A DNA stretch of 64,000 bases, taken from the NCBI GenBank assembly GCA_900317305.1, contig ONGG01000001.1, positions 186,001 through 250,000 on the forward strand, in the 5' to 3' direction. Source of the DNA: an uncultured Prevotellaceae bacterium. GTDB lineage: Bacteria > Bacteroidota > Bacteroidia > Bacteroidales > Bacteroidaceae. Shown here in pieces: positions 26,613-36,307 of this stretch. Under the pieces are notes generated by a model. That model was given only the letters and a program-made list of their open reading frames with translations. It was not told the DNA's origin and ran no database searches. A program made the position numbers and the translations under genes. Position 1 is the first letter of the stretch, and every line of letters starts with the position of its first letter.

Positions 26613-27524
26613 CTATGCTGATTCTATCTCCTTGTCGATGAGTCGCATGATTCCATCCAAGTCATCGGGGGTGAACCAATGTATATCCGGGTCTCTCTTG
26701 AACCATGTGAGTTGTTTCCTGCAATACCGTCGTGTGTTGCTCTGAATCTTTTCAATGGCTTCCTCCCGACTACATTTGCCTTCGATGTAATCAAACATCT
26801 CGCGGTAGCCTACCGTGTTGAGCGCATTGACGCCCTTATAGGGGTATACCTTCCTCACCTCGTCTTCCAAGCCCTGCGAAATCATCTGGATTACACGTTG
26901 GTTGATACGGTTGTATAGTTCGTTGCGGTCGCGGTTGAGTCCGATCTTCACAATACGGAAGTCGCGCTGTTTTTTTTCGTTTGTCCGATACGAGGTGTAG
27001 GTGTTTCCCGTCATGTAGCAAATCTCCAGCGCATGAACCACTCTTCGTATGTTTTTCCGGTCGACAATAGCATAGTACTCAGGGTCGAGAATCCGGAGTT
27101 CTTCTACAAGCCGTTCCAGTCCCTCTTCCTCAAGGCGCTGTTTCATCAGCCTACGTGTTTCCTCGTCGATGGTGGGGATGTCGTCGATGCCATTGCACAC
27201 CGCATCGATATACATCATGCTCCCGCCACTCATGATACCGTAGGGTAGGGCGCCAAGTTCTCCTTCGGGCGAAATCAATTCCATCACCTCCTCCTCGAAT
27301 CGTGAGGCACTGTAATAGTCGGTCAACTTGCATCTGCCTACGAAGTAGTGCTTCACGGCGGAAAGCTGTTCCGCGGTAGGGGCTGCTGTGCCGATTGGAA
27401 TACCGTCGAATATCTGCCTTGAGTCGGCATTGATGACGGGAGCGTGTAGCCGCTGTGCAATCTTCAGGCATATCTCTGTCTTGCCAACTGCCGTAGGTCC
27501 CAGTAAAACAAACAGTATTTTCAT
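26613..27524 (-). CDS. miaA: tRNA dimethylallyltransferase
   Basis: A 303-residue enzyme that adds the isopentenyl group to A37 of tRNAs reading U-starting codons. The P-loop LLGPTAVGKTEICLK, NADSRQIFDGIPIGTAAP, and the C-terminal TRRYCRKQLTWFKRD with WF are diagnostic. Length is normal. It follows lpxA by 27 bases in the same direction. Confidence 0.96.
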   Translation of the reverse strand: MKILFVLLGPTAVGKTEICLKIAQRLHAPVINADSRQIFDGIPIGTAAPTAEQLSAVKHYFVGRCKLTDYYSASRFEEEVMELISPEGELGALPYGIMSGGSMMYIDAVCNGIDDIPTIDEETRRLMKQRLEEEGLERLVEELRILDPEYYAIVDRKNIRRVVHALEICYMTGNTYTSYRTNEKKQRDFRIVKIGLNRDRNELYNRINQRVIQMISQGLEDEVRKVYPYKGVNALNTVGYREMFDYIEGKCSREEAIEKIQSNTRRYCRKQLTWFKRDPDIHWFTPDDLDGIMRLIDKEIESA

Positions 27525-27551
27525 CGGCTTTCTAACTCAGGCGGATGTCGG

Positions 27552-28322
27552 TTACCTGATGATGCCCCGTTTTGATTCCCTGACAAAGTCGACGATGTAT
27601 TTCACCTCGTCGGTCATGGGAAGTTGCTTGCTGATCTCCTCAAAGGCCTCGGCAAAAGTGCTCTTGGAATAGAGGATGCGGTAGCAAGAGTGGATGAGGT
27701 CGATGGTCTCGCGAGAGAATCCGCGGCGGCGAAGCCCCACAAGGTTCAGTCCGCAATAACGGGTGGGCTCCTTGCCGGCGATGATATACGGGGGGATGTC
27801 CATGCTGAACCGGCTTCCGCCCTGTATCATCACATAGCCTCCGATACGGCAAAACTGATGGCAGAGCACTGTGGCGCTGATGATGGCGTTGTCGTCGACT
27901 ACCACCTCGCCGGCAAATTTTGTGGAATTGCCAATGATGATATTGTTGCCAATCACGCAGTCATGGGCCACATGTGAGTCTTCCATCAGCAGACAGTTGT
28001 TGCCGATGATGGTAGTGCCTTTGGATGCTGTGCCACGCGAGATGTTCACATTCTCACGGAAACTGTTGTTGTCACCAATTTGGCAAATCGTGTCCTCGCC
28101 CTTGAATTTCAGGTCTTGTGGCTTGGCCGATATGCTGGCACCTGTGAAGAATTCGTTTCCATTGCCAATGCGGGCGCCATAATTGATGGTCACGCCATTC
28201 TGGAGGAAGTTGTTGTCGCCCATCTCCGTATTCCGGTCGATATAGCAAAACGGGCCGATGATATTGTTGTCGCCCATTTTCGCCTCGGGATGGACATATG
28301 CCATAGGACTAATCTGGTTCAT
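27552..28322 (-). CDS. lpxA: Acyl-ACP--UDP-N-acetylglucosamine O-acyltransferase
   Basis: A 256-residue left-handed beta-helix acyltransferase performing the first step of lipid A synthesis. Hexapeptide repeats (IGPFCYIDRNTEMG and similar) fill the N-terminal 190 residues, with the catalytic-site segment MEDSHVAHDCVIGNN. The helical C-terminal part contains LNLVGLRRRGFS, which is LpxA-specific. It sits 43 bases after lpxC-fabZ in the standard Bacteroidota lipid A cluster. Confidence 0.96.
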   Translation of the reverse strand: MNQISPMAYVHPEAKMGDNNIIGPFCYIDRNTEMGDNNFLQNGVTINYGARIGNGNEFFTGASISAKPQDLKFKGEDTICQIGDNNSFRENVNISRGTASKGTTIIGNNCLLMEDSHVAHDCVIGNNIIIGNSTKFAGEVVVDDNAIISATVLCHQFCRIGGYVMIQGGSRFSMDIPPYIIAGKEPTRYCGLNLVGLRRRGFSRETIDLIHSCYRILYSKSTFAEAFEEISKQLPMTDEVKYIVDFVRESKRGIIR

Positions 28323-28365
28323 ATCTTGTCAGTTTGGGTTGAATAATAGTTATTGCGCGCTATGA

Positions 28366-29748
28366 TCACTTGTTTTTCACAATCTGTGCGGTGAAGGTTG
28401 CCTCGGCCACCACATGGTCGCCCACAAACATGTAGCCGCGCATGGAACTGATGCCATGCTGCAGGGGATGAAGCAACTCCACTCTGAAGAGCAGGGTATC
28501 GCCTGGTATGATCTTCTGACGGAATTTCACGCCGTCAATCTTCATGAAGTATGTCGACCAGCGCTCAGGTTCCTCGACGGTGTTCAACACCAGCAGACCA
28601 CCACATTGGGCCATGGCCTCTATCATCAGCACGCCTGGCATGACGGGCTCTTGTGGGAAATGTCCTTGGAAGAAAGGCTCGTTGGCTGTCACATTCTTTA
28701 CGCCCACAATGTAGTTGGCTCCCAATTCTATCACTTTGTCGACCAATTGCATGGGATAGCGGTGAGGAAGCAACTCGCGGATGCGGTTGTTGTCCATCAA
28801 CGGTGCCTCATTGGGGTCGTAGATAGGGGCTTGTATCTCATGTTTCCGAATCTCGCGGCGCATGAGGCGAGCAAATTGGTTGTTGACGGTATGGCCGGGA
28901 CGCGTGGCGATGATACGGCCTTTGATGGGCTTGCCGATGAGTGCCATGTCGCCGATGATATCAAGCAGTTTGTGCCGGGTGCACTCATTTTCCCACTGAA
29001 GGGGCTTGGGTTGGATATATCCCATCTTCGTGGCGTCCATGTGAGGAACCTTCAACAAGTCGGCCAACTTGTCGAGTTGCTCCTGCGAGATTTGCTTCTC
29101 GTAGATGACAATGGCATTATCCATGTCACCACCCTTGATGAGGTTGGCATGGAGCAATGGCTCGATGTCTCTCACGAAAACGAAGGTACGTGCTGGTGCC
29201 ACCTCCTCCTCGAAATTGGAGATGTTGTCGAGTGTGGCAAACTGGCTGTTGATGAACTTCGACTCAAAAGAGCACATCGCGGTGATACTGAACTCCTCGT
29301 CGGGAAGAATGGTGATGCAGGAGCCATTATCGTCCTTTACCTCGATTTTGTGACGGATGATATAATAGTCTTTCGGGGCGTTTTGCTCCACGATGCCCAC
29401 TTGCTTGATGCGTTCCACGTAGAGGATGGCACTACCATCGAGAATGGGGAACTCCGGACCGTTCACCTGTATGAGGCAGTTGTCGATGCCCATGGCATAG
29501 AGGGCGGCGAGGCCATGCTCCACCGTTGATACCCTGACATCCTTATGGCACAGCACCGTTCCTCTTTGTGTGTCGGTGACATGCTCTGCCACAGCATCGA
29601 TGACGGGTTGTCCTTCCAGGTCGATGCGCTGGATCTTATATCCAGTGTTCTCGGGAGCGGGATTGAATGTAACGGTGAGGTTTAGTCCGGTATGAAGGCC
29701 CTTCCCGAATAGTGAGAAACTGCCCTTCAGAGTCTTTTGCTTATTCAT
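28366..29748 (-). CDS. lpxC-fabZ: Bifunctional UDP-3-O-acyl-N-acetylglucosamine deacetylase / 3-hydroxyacyl-ACP dehydratase
   Basis: A 460-residue natural fusion. Residues 1-305 are LpxC, the zinc deacetylase that commits to lipid A: TLKGSFSLFGKGLHTG, STVEHGLAALYAMG, EFPILDGSA, and HKLLDIIGDMALIG carrying zinc ligands. Residues 310-460 are FabZ: LLPHRYPMQLVDKV with the catalytic His and PGVLMIEAMAQCGG with the Glu. This fusion is a known feature of Bacteroidota. The ATG shares one base with the lpxD stop, so the two are coupled. Confidence 0.96.
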   Translation of the reverse strand: MNKQKTLKGSFSLFGKGLHTGLNLTVTFNPAPENTGYKIQRIDLEGQPVIDAVAEHVTDTQRGTVLCHKDVRVSTVEHGLAALYAMGIDNCLIQVNGPEFPILDGSAILYVERIKQVGIVEQNAPKDYYIIRHKIEVKDDNGSCITILPDEEFSITAMCSFESKFINSQFATLDNISNFEEEVAPARTFVFVRDIEPLLHANLIKGGDMDNAIVIYEKQISQEQLDKLADLLKVPHMDATKMGYIQPKPLQWENECTRHKLLDIIGDMALIGKPIKGRIIATRPGHTVNNQFARLMRREIRKHEIQAPIYDPNEAPLMDNNRIRELLPHRYPMQLVDKVIELGANYIVGVKNVTANEPFFQGHFPQEPVMPGVLMIEAMAQCGGLLVLNTVEEPERWSTYFMKIDGVKFRQKIIPGDTLLFRVELLHPLQHGISSMRGYMFVGDHVVAEATFTAQIVKNK

Positions 29749-30788
29749 TATGCTTGTTTTCCTTTCTTGAGTTCTTTAATTTCCTTTTCCATATCGTTGA
29801 CCATCTTGTATATTTCAGGCAGACGACGCAAGACAGCCATCGATTTGAAGAATAATTTCGGGTCCATGACGGGTGAGCCCATGTACGACTGATCGCTCTT
29901 CAGGTTGCCGATGATACCACTTTGGGCGCCCACGTTCACCTTGTCGCCTATCACGAGATGTCCGGCTACACCGACCTGTCCGCCAAACATACACCACTTT
30001 CCAACCTTGGAACTGCCTGCCACACCCACTTGTGCCGACATCACGGTGTTCTCACCGATGTCGGTGTTATGGGCAATCTGCACCAGGTTGTCGAGTTTCA
30101 CGCCACGCCGCACGTATGTGCTGCCCATTGTGGAACGGTCGACACAAGCGTTGGCACCTATCTCCACATCGTCTTCGATGGTGACGATGCCAATCTGTGG
30201 AATCTTGTCATAGCCATTGGCCGAGGGCGCGAACCCGAAGCCATCGGCACCAATCACGCAACCGGCATGGAGTATCACGCGCTGGCCCACCTTACATCCG
30301 TAGTAGATCACCACGTGAGGATAGAGCACGCTGTCGTTGCCGATGGTCACGCCCTGTCCCACATAGCAGTGGGGATAAATCTGGCAGCCATCACCTACGA
30401 CGGCATTGTCCTCAATTACGGCGAAGGCGCCAATGTAGCAGTTCTCTCCAATTTTGGCACTGGGTGAGACAAATGCCAATGGGTCGACACCTGTCTTCCG
30501 GGGTTTCATCGACTCGTAGAATTGCAGCAACTTGGCGACGCACTCATAGGCATTGGCCACGCGGATGAGCGTGGTTCTCACGGGCTGTTCAAGTACCACA
30601 TCCTCATTGACGAGAACCACACTCGACTGAGTGTCGTAGATATAATGGGTGTATTTCGGATTGGAAAGGAACGAAATGGCGCCTGGCTTTCCTTCCTCTA
30701 TCTTCGAGAAGGAACTCACGGTGGCGTTCTCGTCGCCTTCAACTCTACCTCCAATCAATTCTGCAATTTGTTTTGCTGTAAACTCCAT
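29748..30788 (-). CDS. lpxD: UDP-3-O-(3-hydroxyacyl)glucosamine N-acyltransferase
   Basis: A 346-residue acyltransferase for the third committed lipid A step. It has the N-terminal uridine-binding domain ([34 protein letters not shown]) and then hexapeptide repeats with the catalytic-region [19 protein letters not shown] and [16 protein letters not shown]. The C-terminal helix ends in a Lys-rich tail. It opens the lpxD-lpxC/fabZ-lpxA group and has its own -7 box in the 79-base gap upstream. Confidence 0.96.
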   Translation of the reverse strand: MEFTAKQIAELIGGRVEGDENATVSSFSKIEEGKPGAISFLSNPKYTHYIYDTQSSVVLVNEDVVLEQPVRTTLIRVANAYECVAKLLQFYESMKPRKTGVDPLAFVSPSAKIGENCYIGAFAVIEDNAVVGDGCQIYPHCYVGQGVTIGNDSVLYPHVVIYYGCKVGQRVILHAGCVIGADGFGFAPSANGYDKIPQIGIVTIEDDVEIGANACVDRSTMGSTYVRRGVKLDNLVQIAHNTDIGENTVMSAQVGVAGSSKVGKWCMFGGQVGVAGHLVIGDKVNVGAQSGIIGNLKSDQSYMGSPVMDPKLFFKSMAVLRRLPEIYKMVNDMEKEIKELKKGKQA

Positions 30789-30848
30789 AATATATGTCTT
30801 TCAAAGCCATTTAGCCGATAGCGGCGTGGCAAGTGGGTTAATATTCTG

Positions 30849-30856
30849 CAAATATA
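30849..30856 (-). promoter_or_regulatory. -7 box upstream of lpxD
   Basis: The minus strand reads TATATTTG, 60 bases before the lpxD ATG and just beyond the stop of the HD gene. It suggests that the lipid A genes can be transcribed apart from the upstream block. No -33 match is seen. Confidence 0.45.
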
Positions 30857-30867
30857 GCAAATTAAAT

Positions 30868-32088
30868 TCAGTTTTTATGGTAACACAAATAATATTTACG
30901 GATTTTTTTGGAAAGTAACGAAACATTCAGGATTTCGGATGCCTCCGCAATATCTTTCATGCTGCCGTCTTTGAAAAGAATAGTGATGTGGTCGTCGTTG
31001 ATGTCGTACATGTCTTTCTGTATCAGACTCACGTTGTAGAGGTATTTCACCTCGTCGTGGCTCACGCCTGTCTGTTGCATCAGGCGTTCCTCCAAGCGGC
31101 CTATCTGTTCTTGTGAGATGGCTTGGTCGTAAATCTCCACTTTGAATGGCCGCCGGCTGATCATGTTACGGGCAAGCAGCGAGAGCACCTTGTCGTCGCT
31201 CTTGGTCCATTCCTTGATCGCACAGTGGATGTCGCTGTCGTCGAGAAGTCCGTAGTGCTCCAATGCCTCGGGATGACTTCCGAAGAATTCGGCATCAACA
31301 TGGTTCGAAAGGAAGAAACGCAATGAGGGTGTGGCAAACAACTGCGCACCGTTTTGGAACAGGTATTTGGCCCTGAGTAGGAGGTTGACGAGCATCTTCT
31401 CGGTGGCTACCGTGGTCTTGTGGAGATAGACCTGCCAGTACATCAGCCTTCGTGAAATCAGGTAATTCTCAATGGAGTAGATGCCTTTTGAGTCGACGAC
31501 AAGCTTGTCGTCCACCACGTTGAGCATCTTGATAATACGTGCACTTCCGATGTTGCCCTCATGCACGCCAGTGAAGAAACTGTCTCGGCAGAGGTAGTCG
31601 AGCCTGTCCATATCCAGCTGGCTGCTGATAAGCTGGTGCAAGAATCGCTTGGGGTATTGGTCCTTGAAGATGCTGAGTGCCAGGTTGAGGCATCCTCCCA
31701 TCTCGCGGTTCACCTGCTCCATCATCATCATCGACACGTCCTCATGCGAAATCCCTTCGATGAGTGTATGCTCCAGCACATGGGAGAAAGGACCGTGGCC
31801 GATGTCATGCATCAGGATAGCGGCCTTGATGGCCTCTGCCTCGCTGTCGAAGATGAAGATGCCTTTCTGCTCCAGCGACAATATGGCCTCGCTCATCAGC
31901 CAATAGGCACCCAGCGAATGCTGGAAGCGGGTATGTTGGGCTCCAGGAAACACAATCGAGGCCAATCCCACTTGCTTGATATGGCGTAACCGCTGCATCA
32001 AGGGGTGGTCGACGATGTCCATCAGCACACCCCCAGGTATCTTGATAAAACCGAAAACCGGATCGTTGATGATTTTCCCGTCGCTCAT
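30868..32088 (-). CDS. HD-domain phosphohydrolase (dNTPase/SAMHD1-like)
   Basis: A 406-residue protein with the HD metal site: RFQHSLGAYWL, AAILMHDIGHGPFSHVLEH, and DMDRLDYLCRDSF. The layout matches the YdhJ/SAMHD1-like family of nucleotide phosphohydrolases, and the length fits. The actual substrate is not established from sequence. It directly follows pyrF with no gap and precedes lpxD, the same order often seen in Bacteroidales. Confidence 0.86.
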   Translation of the reverse strand: MSDGKIINDPVFGFIKIPGGVLMDIVDHPLMQRLRHIKQVGLASIVFPGAQHTRFQHSLGAYWLMSEAILSLEQKGIFIFDSEAEAIKAAILMHDIGHGPFSHVLEHTLIEGISHEDVSMMMMEQVNREMGGCLNLALSIFKDQYPKRFLHQLISSQLDMDRLDYLCRDSFFTGVHEGNIGSARIIKMLNVVDDKLVVDSKGIYSIENYLISRRLMYWQVYLHKTTVATEKMLVNLLLRAKYLFQNGAQLFATPSLRFFLSNHVDAEFFGSHPEALEHYGLLDDSDIHCAIKEWTKSDDKVLSLLARNMISRRPFKVEIYDQAISQEQIGRLEERLMQQTGVSHDEVKYLYNVSLIQKDMYDINDDHITILFKDGSMKDIAEASEILNVSLLSKKIRKYYLCYHKN

Positions 32089-32916
32089 TTAGAAATTGGC
32101 TTGGTCGAGTATCTCTTTCATCTGGAGTTGCAATTTACTGGCACTGCTGGCAGCGGCCTCGGCAAAGTCCTCTCCATTGCTGGCATAGATGATGCCACGC
32201 GACGAGTTGACAAGTAGTCCGCAATCCTTGTTCATGCCGTATTTGCATACTTCCTCCAGACTTCCTCCCTGAGCGCCTACTCCTGGTACCAGAAGGAAAT
32301 GGTCGGGGGCAAGACGGCGGATATCCTTGAACATCTCGCCGCGTGTGGCACCAACGACATACATCATACGGTCGGGGCCGGCCCATTCTTTCGACTTGAT
32401 GATGACTTTCTCAAACAGGCGCTGGCCTTCGCTGTCGGCAAACAACTGGAAATCCTTTGAGCCGGGATTGCTGGTCAGCGCGAGCAGGATGACCCATTTC
32501 CCCTCATATCCAAGGAATGGGGTCACGCTGTCCTCACCCATGTAAGGTGCCACCGTGAGCGAGTCGACATCGTATTCCTCGAAGAATGTCCTGGCATACA
32601 TGGCAGAGGTGTTGCCGATATCACCGCGCTTGGCATCAGCAATGACAAAATGCTGAGGGTAGTATTTCCTCAGATACCTCACCGTGCGCTCGAAGGCTTT
32701 CATCCCTTCTACCCCCAGACTCTCATAGAAAGCCAGGTTGGGCTTGTAGGCCACACAGTAGGGAGCCGTGGCATCGATGATGGCTTTGTTGAACGCGAAG
32801 ATTGGTGATTCCGTCTCTGTAAGGTGTGGGGGTATTTTTTTGATGTCTGTGTCAAGGCCCACACAAAGGAACGAACGCTTTTGGCGAATCTGGTCTATAA
32901 GTTGCTGCTTGTTCAT
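32089..32916 (-). CDS. pyrF: Orotidine 5'-phosphate decarboxylase (type 2)
   Basis: A 275-residue enzyme forming UMP in the last step of pyrimidine synthesis. The signature [15 protein letters not shown] with catalytic Asp/Lys/Asp marks it, and the length and [14 protein letters not shown] opening place it in the longer type 2 group. It lies eight bases after prfA and abuts the HD gene. Confidence 0.95.
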   Translation of the reverse strand: MNKQQLIDQIRQKRSFLCVGLDTDIKKIPPHLTETESPIFAFNKAIIDATAPYCVAYKPNLAFYESLGVEGMKAFERTVRYLRKYYPQHFVIADAKRGDIGNTSAMYARTFFEEYDVDSLTVAPYMGEDSVTPFLGYEGKWVILLALTSNPGSKDFQLFADSEGQRLFEKVIIKSKEWAGPDRMMYVVGATRGEMFKDIRRLAPDHFLLVPGVGAQGGSLEEVCKYGMNKDCGLLVNSSRGIIYASNGEDFAEAAASSASKLQLQMKEILDQANF

Positions 32917-32924
32917 AGGTGTCG

Positions 32925-34037
32925 TTATAATTCGTTATCCTTCATTCTCTCGGCATTCTCGGCCACAGTGAGGGCGTCGATCATGCCTTGGATATTGCCG
33001 CCAAGGAATCCTTGCAGGTCATGGGTGGTAAAACCGATGCGGTGGTCGGTCACGCGGCCCTGGGGGAAATTATAGGTGCGTATCTTTGCAGAACGGTCGC
33101 CTGTAGATACAAGACTCTTGCGGCGCGATGCGATGTCGTCGATGTATTTCTGGTGCTCCTTGTCATATATAAATGTATACAGACGCGAGAGGGCACGCTC
33201 CTTGTTCTTGGGCTGGTCTCTGGTCTCCGTACATTCAATCAGGATTTCCTCCGTCTCACCAGTATTGGGGTTCTTCCACATATAGCGCAGGCGAACGCCT
33301 GATTCCACTTTGTTCACGTTCTGGCCACCAGCGCCACTCGAACGGAAAGTATCCCATTTGATCTCTCCCTCGTTGATATGCACCTCAAACTTGTCGGCTT
33401 CTGGAAGCACGGCCACGGTAGCTGCCGAGGTATGCATACGGCCCTGTGTCTCCGTGGCAGGCACGCGCTGCACACGGTGCACACCTGACTCGTATTTCAG
33501 CGTACCATACACATCGGCGCCACTGACGGCGAAGTCAATCTCCTTGTATCCGCCCACGGCGCCCTCTGAGACGCTGGTGATGGAGAGTTGCCATCCTTTC
33601 GACTCACAGAAGTTCTTGTACATCTTGAACAGGTCGCCGGCGAAAAGGCAGGCTTCGTCGCCACCGGTGCCGGCTCGTATTTCCATCTGTACGTTTTTGG
33701 CGTCTTCCGGGTCCTTGGGAATGAGGGCTATCTTGATCTCCTCCTCCAACTGGGGTTGAAGGGCTTCGTTCTCGGCCAGTTCCTCACGGGCCATCTCCTT
33801 CATTTCGGGGTCATCCTCGTTGGCAAGGATGTCCTTGGCTTCCTTGATATTGTTCAGACAAGTGATGTACCTTTTACGGGCATCCATGATGTCGCCCAGG
33901 TCCTTGTATTCCTTGGTGAGTTTCACAAACCGGTTTTGGTCGGCTATCACCTCGGGGTCGGTAATCAGTGTTGACACCTCCTCGAAACGGGCCTCCAGGC
34001 CATCGAGTTTCTGAAGTATGTTATTGTTCTCTGCCAT
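32925..34037 (-). CDS. prfA: Peptide chain release factor 1
   Basis: A 370-residue release factor that reads UAA and UAG. The GGQ loop appears as [14 protein letters not shown], and the anticodon-like selector lies in the domain before it ([20 protein letters not shown]). Length and domain order are normal. Its ATG shares a base with the stop of the small lipoprotein gene. Confidence 0.96.
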   Translation of the reverse strand: MAENNNILQKLDGLEARFEEVSTLITDPEVIADQNRFVKLTKEYKDLGDIMDARKRYITCLNNIKEAKDILANEDDPEMKEMAREELAENEALQPQLEEEIKIALIPKDPEDAKNVQMEIRAGTGGDEACLFAGDLFKMYKNFCESKGWQLSITSVSEGAVGGYKEIDFAVSGADVYGTLKYESGVHRVQRVPATETQGRMHTSAATVAVLPEADKFEVHINEGEIKWDTFRSSGAGGQNVNKVESGVRLRYMWKNPNTGETEEILIECTETRDQPKNKERALSRLYTFIYDKEHQKYIDDIASRRKSLVSTGDRSAKIRTYNFPQGRVTDHRIGFTTHDLQGFLGGNIQGMIDALTVAENAERMKDNEL

Positions 34038-34330
34038 TATGGTTGTGTGTTGTTTTGTTCAATATATTTCCCTGTTCCGTTGCAAATGGAGCATTCGTAT
34101 TTGCCGTCGATGCTCTTGCCTACGCCCCTGCAAACCGGACATTTTCCTTCTTTTATCATTTGCTTCCGCTCTTTCTCCAGAGCCTTGCTGTTTACATTCG
34201 ACGTATTCGGAGCCTTATTGGGGCCCACGACTATATCCTGAAGGGTATCCTCGACAATCATGCTGGCCAATGTGGTGCACGACGCCATCGTGATAACACA
34301 TAGAAGAAGGCACAGACCTTTTGCTCTCAT
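34037..34330 (-). CDS. Small lipoprotein with two CxxCxGxG (DnaJ-type zinc) motifs
   Basis: A 97-residue protein with a lipoprotein leader (TMASC, lipid-attached Cys18). A mostly helical linker is followed by CPVCRGVG (Cys64, 67) and CSICNGTG (Cys80, 83), two half-sites that together could bind one zinc as in DnaJ. I know no defined role for this arrangement at the envelope. It lies between purM (9 bases) and prfA (1-base overlap), so it is expressed with housekeeping genes. Confidence 0.8.
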   Translation of the reverse strand: MRAKGLCLLLCVITMASCTTLASMIVEDTLQDIVVGPNKAPNTSNVNSKALEKERKQMIKEGKCPVCRGVGKSIDGKYECSICNGTGKYIEQNNTQP

Positions 34331-34339
34331 ATGCTTATT

Positions 34340-35512
34340 CTAATAGTTAAAGGTACCAAACTCGCTCTTGATGGTGAGCGAACGGGGGCCTTCTTCGATA
34401 TGGCCTACCACCCGGGCATCGATGTTGAATTGGTTGGCAATGGCAATCACTTTCTCTGCCACCTCGGGGGCTACGTAGATTTCCATGCGGTGCCCCATGT
34501 TGAAAACTTGGTACATCTCACGCCAATCGGTGTCGGAGCAGTCGTGGATGGCACGGAAGAGTGGGGGGACGGGGAACATGTTGTCCTTGACCACCTTGCA
34601 GTTCTCACCTACGAAATGCAGCACCTTCGTCTGTGCACCGCCAGTGCAGTGCACCATGCCATGAATCTCCGTGCGCAGTTCGTCGAGCACTTTCTTGACG
34701 ACGGGAGCGTAGGTGCGGGTAGGTGAGAGGACCAGTTTGCCGGCGTCGACGGGTACGCCTTCCACAGCGTCGGTGAGGCGATACTTGCCACTGTAAACCA
34801 GTGCCTCGGGCACATCATGGTTGTAACTCTCCGGATATTGGGAAGCCAGGTATTTGGCAAAGACATCGTGACGTGCCGAGGTAAGTCCGTTGCTGCCCAT
34901 GCCGCCGTTGTAGCATTTCTCGTATGTGGCCTGCCCCGTAGACGACAGACCCACGATGACGTCGCCCGGACGGATGTTGGCGTTGTCGATGACGTCGCTG
35001 CGTCGCATGCGGCAGGTGACGGTGGAGTCGACGATGATGGTGCGCACAAGGTCTCCCACATCGGCGGTCTCGCCACCAGTGGGATAGATACCTATCCCCA
35101 TCTCTCTCATTTCGGCAAGCAATTCGTCGGTGCCGTTGATGATGGCCGAGATAACCTCGCCAGGCACCAGGTTCTTGTTCCTTCCGATCGTGCTCGACAC
35201 CAGGATGTTATCTACGGCACCCACGCACAACAGGTCGTCGGTGTTCATCACGATGGCATCCTGGGCAATGCCTTTCCACACACTCAGGTCACCAGTCTCT
35301 TTCCAGTACATGTAGGCCAGCGACGACTTCGTGCCCGCCCCGTCGGCATGCATGATGTTGCAATAGTCGGGGTCGCCACCCAGTATGTCGGGAATAATCT
35401 TGCAGAAGGCCTGTGGATAGATCCCTTTGTCAATATTCTTGATGGCATTGTGCACGTCTTCCTTTGCAGCCGAGACGCCGCGAAGCATGTATCTGTTGGT
35501 CTTGTTGTCCAT
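34340..35512 (-). CDS. purM: Phosphoribosylformylglycinamidine cyclo-ligase (AIR synthetase)
   Basis: A 390-residue enzyme making AIR in purine synthesis. Visible features are HADGAGTKSSLAYMYWKETGD, MNTDDLLCVGA, PTGGETADVGDLVRT, VGLSSTGQATYE, and GNQFNID-type C-terminal region. It is longer than the E. coli enzyme (345) and fits the Bacteroidota form. Upstream aroE is 19 bases away. Confidence 0.94.
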   Translation of the reverse strand: MDNKTNRYMLRGVSAAKEDVHNAIKNIDKGIYPQAFCKIIPDILGGDPDYCNIMHADGAGTKSSLAYMYWKETGDLSVWKGIAQDAIVMNTDDLLCVGAVDNILVSSTIGRNKNLVPGEVISAIINGTDELLAEMREMGIGIYPTGGETADVGDLVRTIIVDSTVTCRMRRSDVIDNANIRPGDVIVGLSSTGQATYEKCYNGGMGSNGLTSARHDVFAKYLASQYPESYNHDVPEALVYSGKYRLTDAVEGVPVDAGKLVLSPTRTYAPVVKKVLDELRTEIHGMVHCTGGAQTKVLHFVGENCKVVKDNMFPVPPLFRAIHDCSDTDWREMYQVFNMGHRMEIYVAPEVAEKVIAIANQFNIDARVVGHIEEGPRSLTIKSEFGTFNY

Positions 35513-35531
35513 TTGAAAATAATTGTCGGTG

Positions 35532-36275
35532 TTATTCTTCGTTCCAAATTTCCCAGCTCACGAAGGCCTGGAGCAAGAGCATCTCAAGTCCGTTCACCAC
35601 GGTGGCACCTTGTTTCCTGCCCTTGTACATGAAGAGCGTCTCGTCGGGGTTGTAAATCAGGTCGTAGAGCAGGGTATGGCTGTCCATGGCCTCATAGGGC
35701 AGGTTGGGACATTTGTTGGAATGGGGGTACATCCCGCATGGCGTGCAGTTGACGATGACGTTATACTCCTTGATATCGTCGGGGGTGAGCTTCTCATACT
35801 GGATGGTGCCAGGACGCTCATAGCGGCTTACGAACACGGTCTCGAGTCCCAGCGACTTCAGACCATAGTTCACGGCTTTCGAGGCGCCTCCCGTTCCAAG
35901 GATAAGTGCTTTCTTGTGGTATGGCTCCAGCCTTGGCTCTATGCTCTGGGTAAAACCGATGACATCGCTGTTGTAGCCCTTGAGTATGACACTTCGTCCC
36001 TTGTGGATAACGCGTATCACGTTTATAGCGCCTATGGTGCGGGCCTCTGGAGAGACATTGTCGAGGTAGCTGATGACCTTCTCCTTGTAGGGGATGGTCA
36101 CGTTCAAGCCCTTCAAGTCGGGGTTCGAGGCAATCACTTCCTCCAACATTTCGATTTGGGGAATCTCGAAATTCACATATTTGGCATCAATTCCCTCGTT
36201 CTGGAATTTCTCATTGAAATATCCCACAGAGAAAGAATGCCCCAATGGGTAACCAATCAAGCCATAAATATCCAT
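35532..36275 (-). CDS. aroE: Shikimate dehydrogenase
   Basis: A 247-residue NADPH enzyme of aromatic amino-acid synthesis. It starts with YGLIGYPLGHSFSVGYFN, has the catalytic Lys in LNVTIPYKEKV, the nucleotide loop LGTGGASKAV, and the end DGLEMLL-like NGLEMLLLQAFVSWEIW. It is shorter than the typical 270 residues but complete. It lies 32 bases after menG. Confidence 0.95.
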   Translation of the reverse strand: MDIYGLIGYPLGHSFSVGYFNEKFQNEGIDAKYVNFEIPQIEMLEEVIASNPDLKGLNVTIPYKEKVISYLDNVSPEARTIGAINVIRVIHKGRSVILKGYNSDVIGFTQSIEPRLEPYHKKALILGTGGASKAVNYGLKSLGLETVFVSRYERPGTIQYEKLTPDDIKEYNVIVNCTPCGMYPHSNKCPNLPYEAMDSHTLLYDLIYNPDETLFMYKGRKQGATVVNGLEMLLLQAFVSWEIWNEE

Positions 36276-36307
36276 ATCTATCTCTATCCGTTAGTTATCG
36301 TAGAAGT

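Noticed and set aside
28414..29529. 371-codon open frame on the plus strand opposite lpxC-fabZ
   Set aside because: Both LpxC and FabZ domains are intact on the other strand, and this product has no recognisable motif.
28366..29748. lpxC-fabZ fusion as a novelty
   Set aside because: This fusion is an established feature of Bacteroidota and is annotated as such, not as a new finding.
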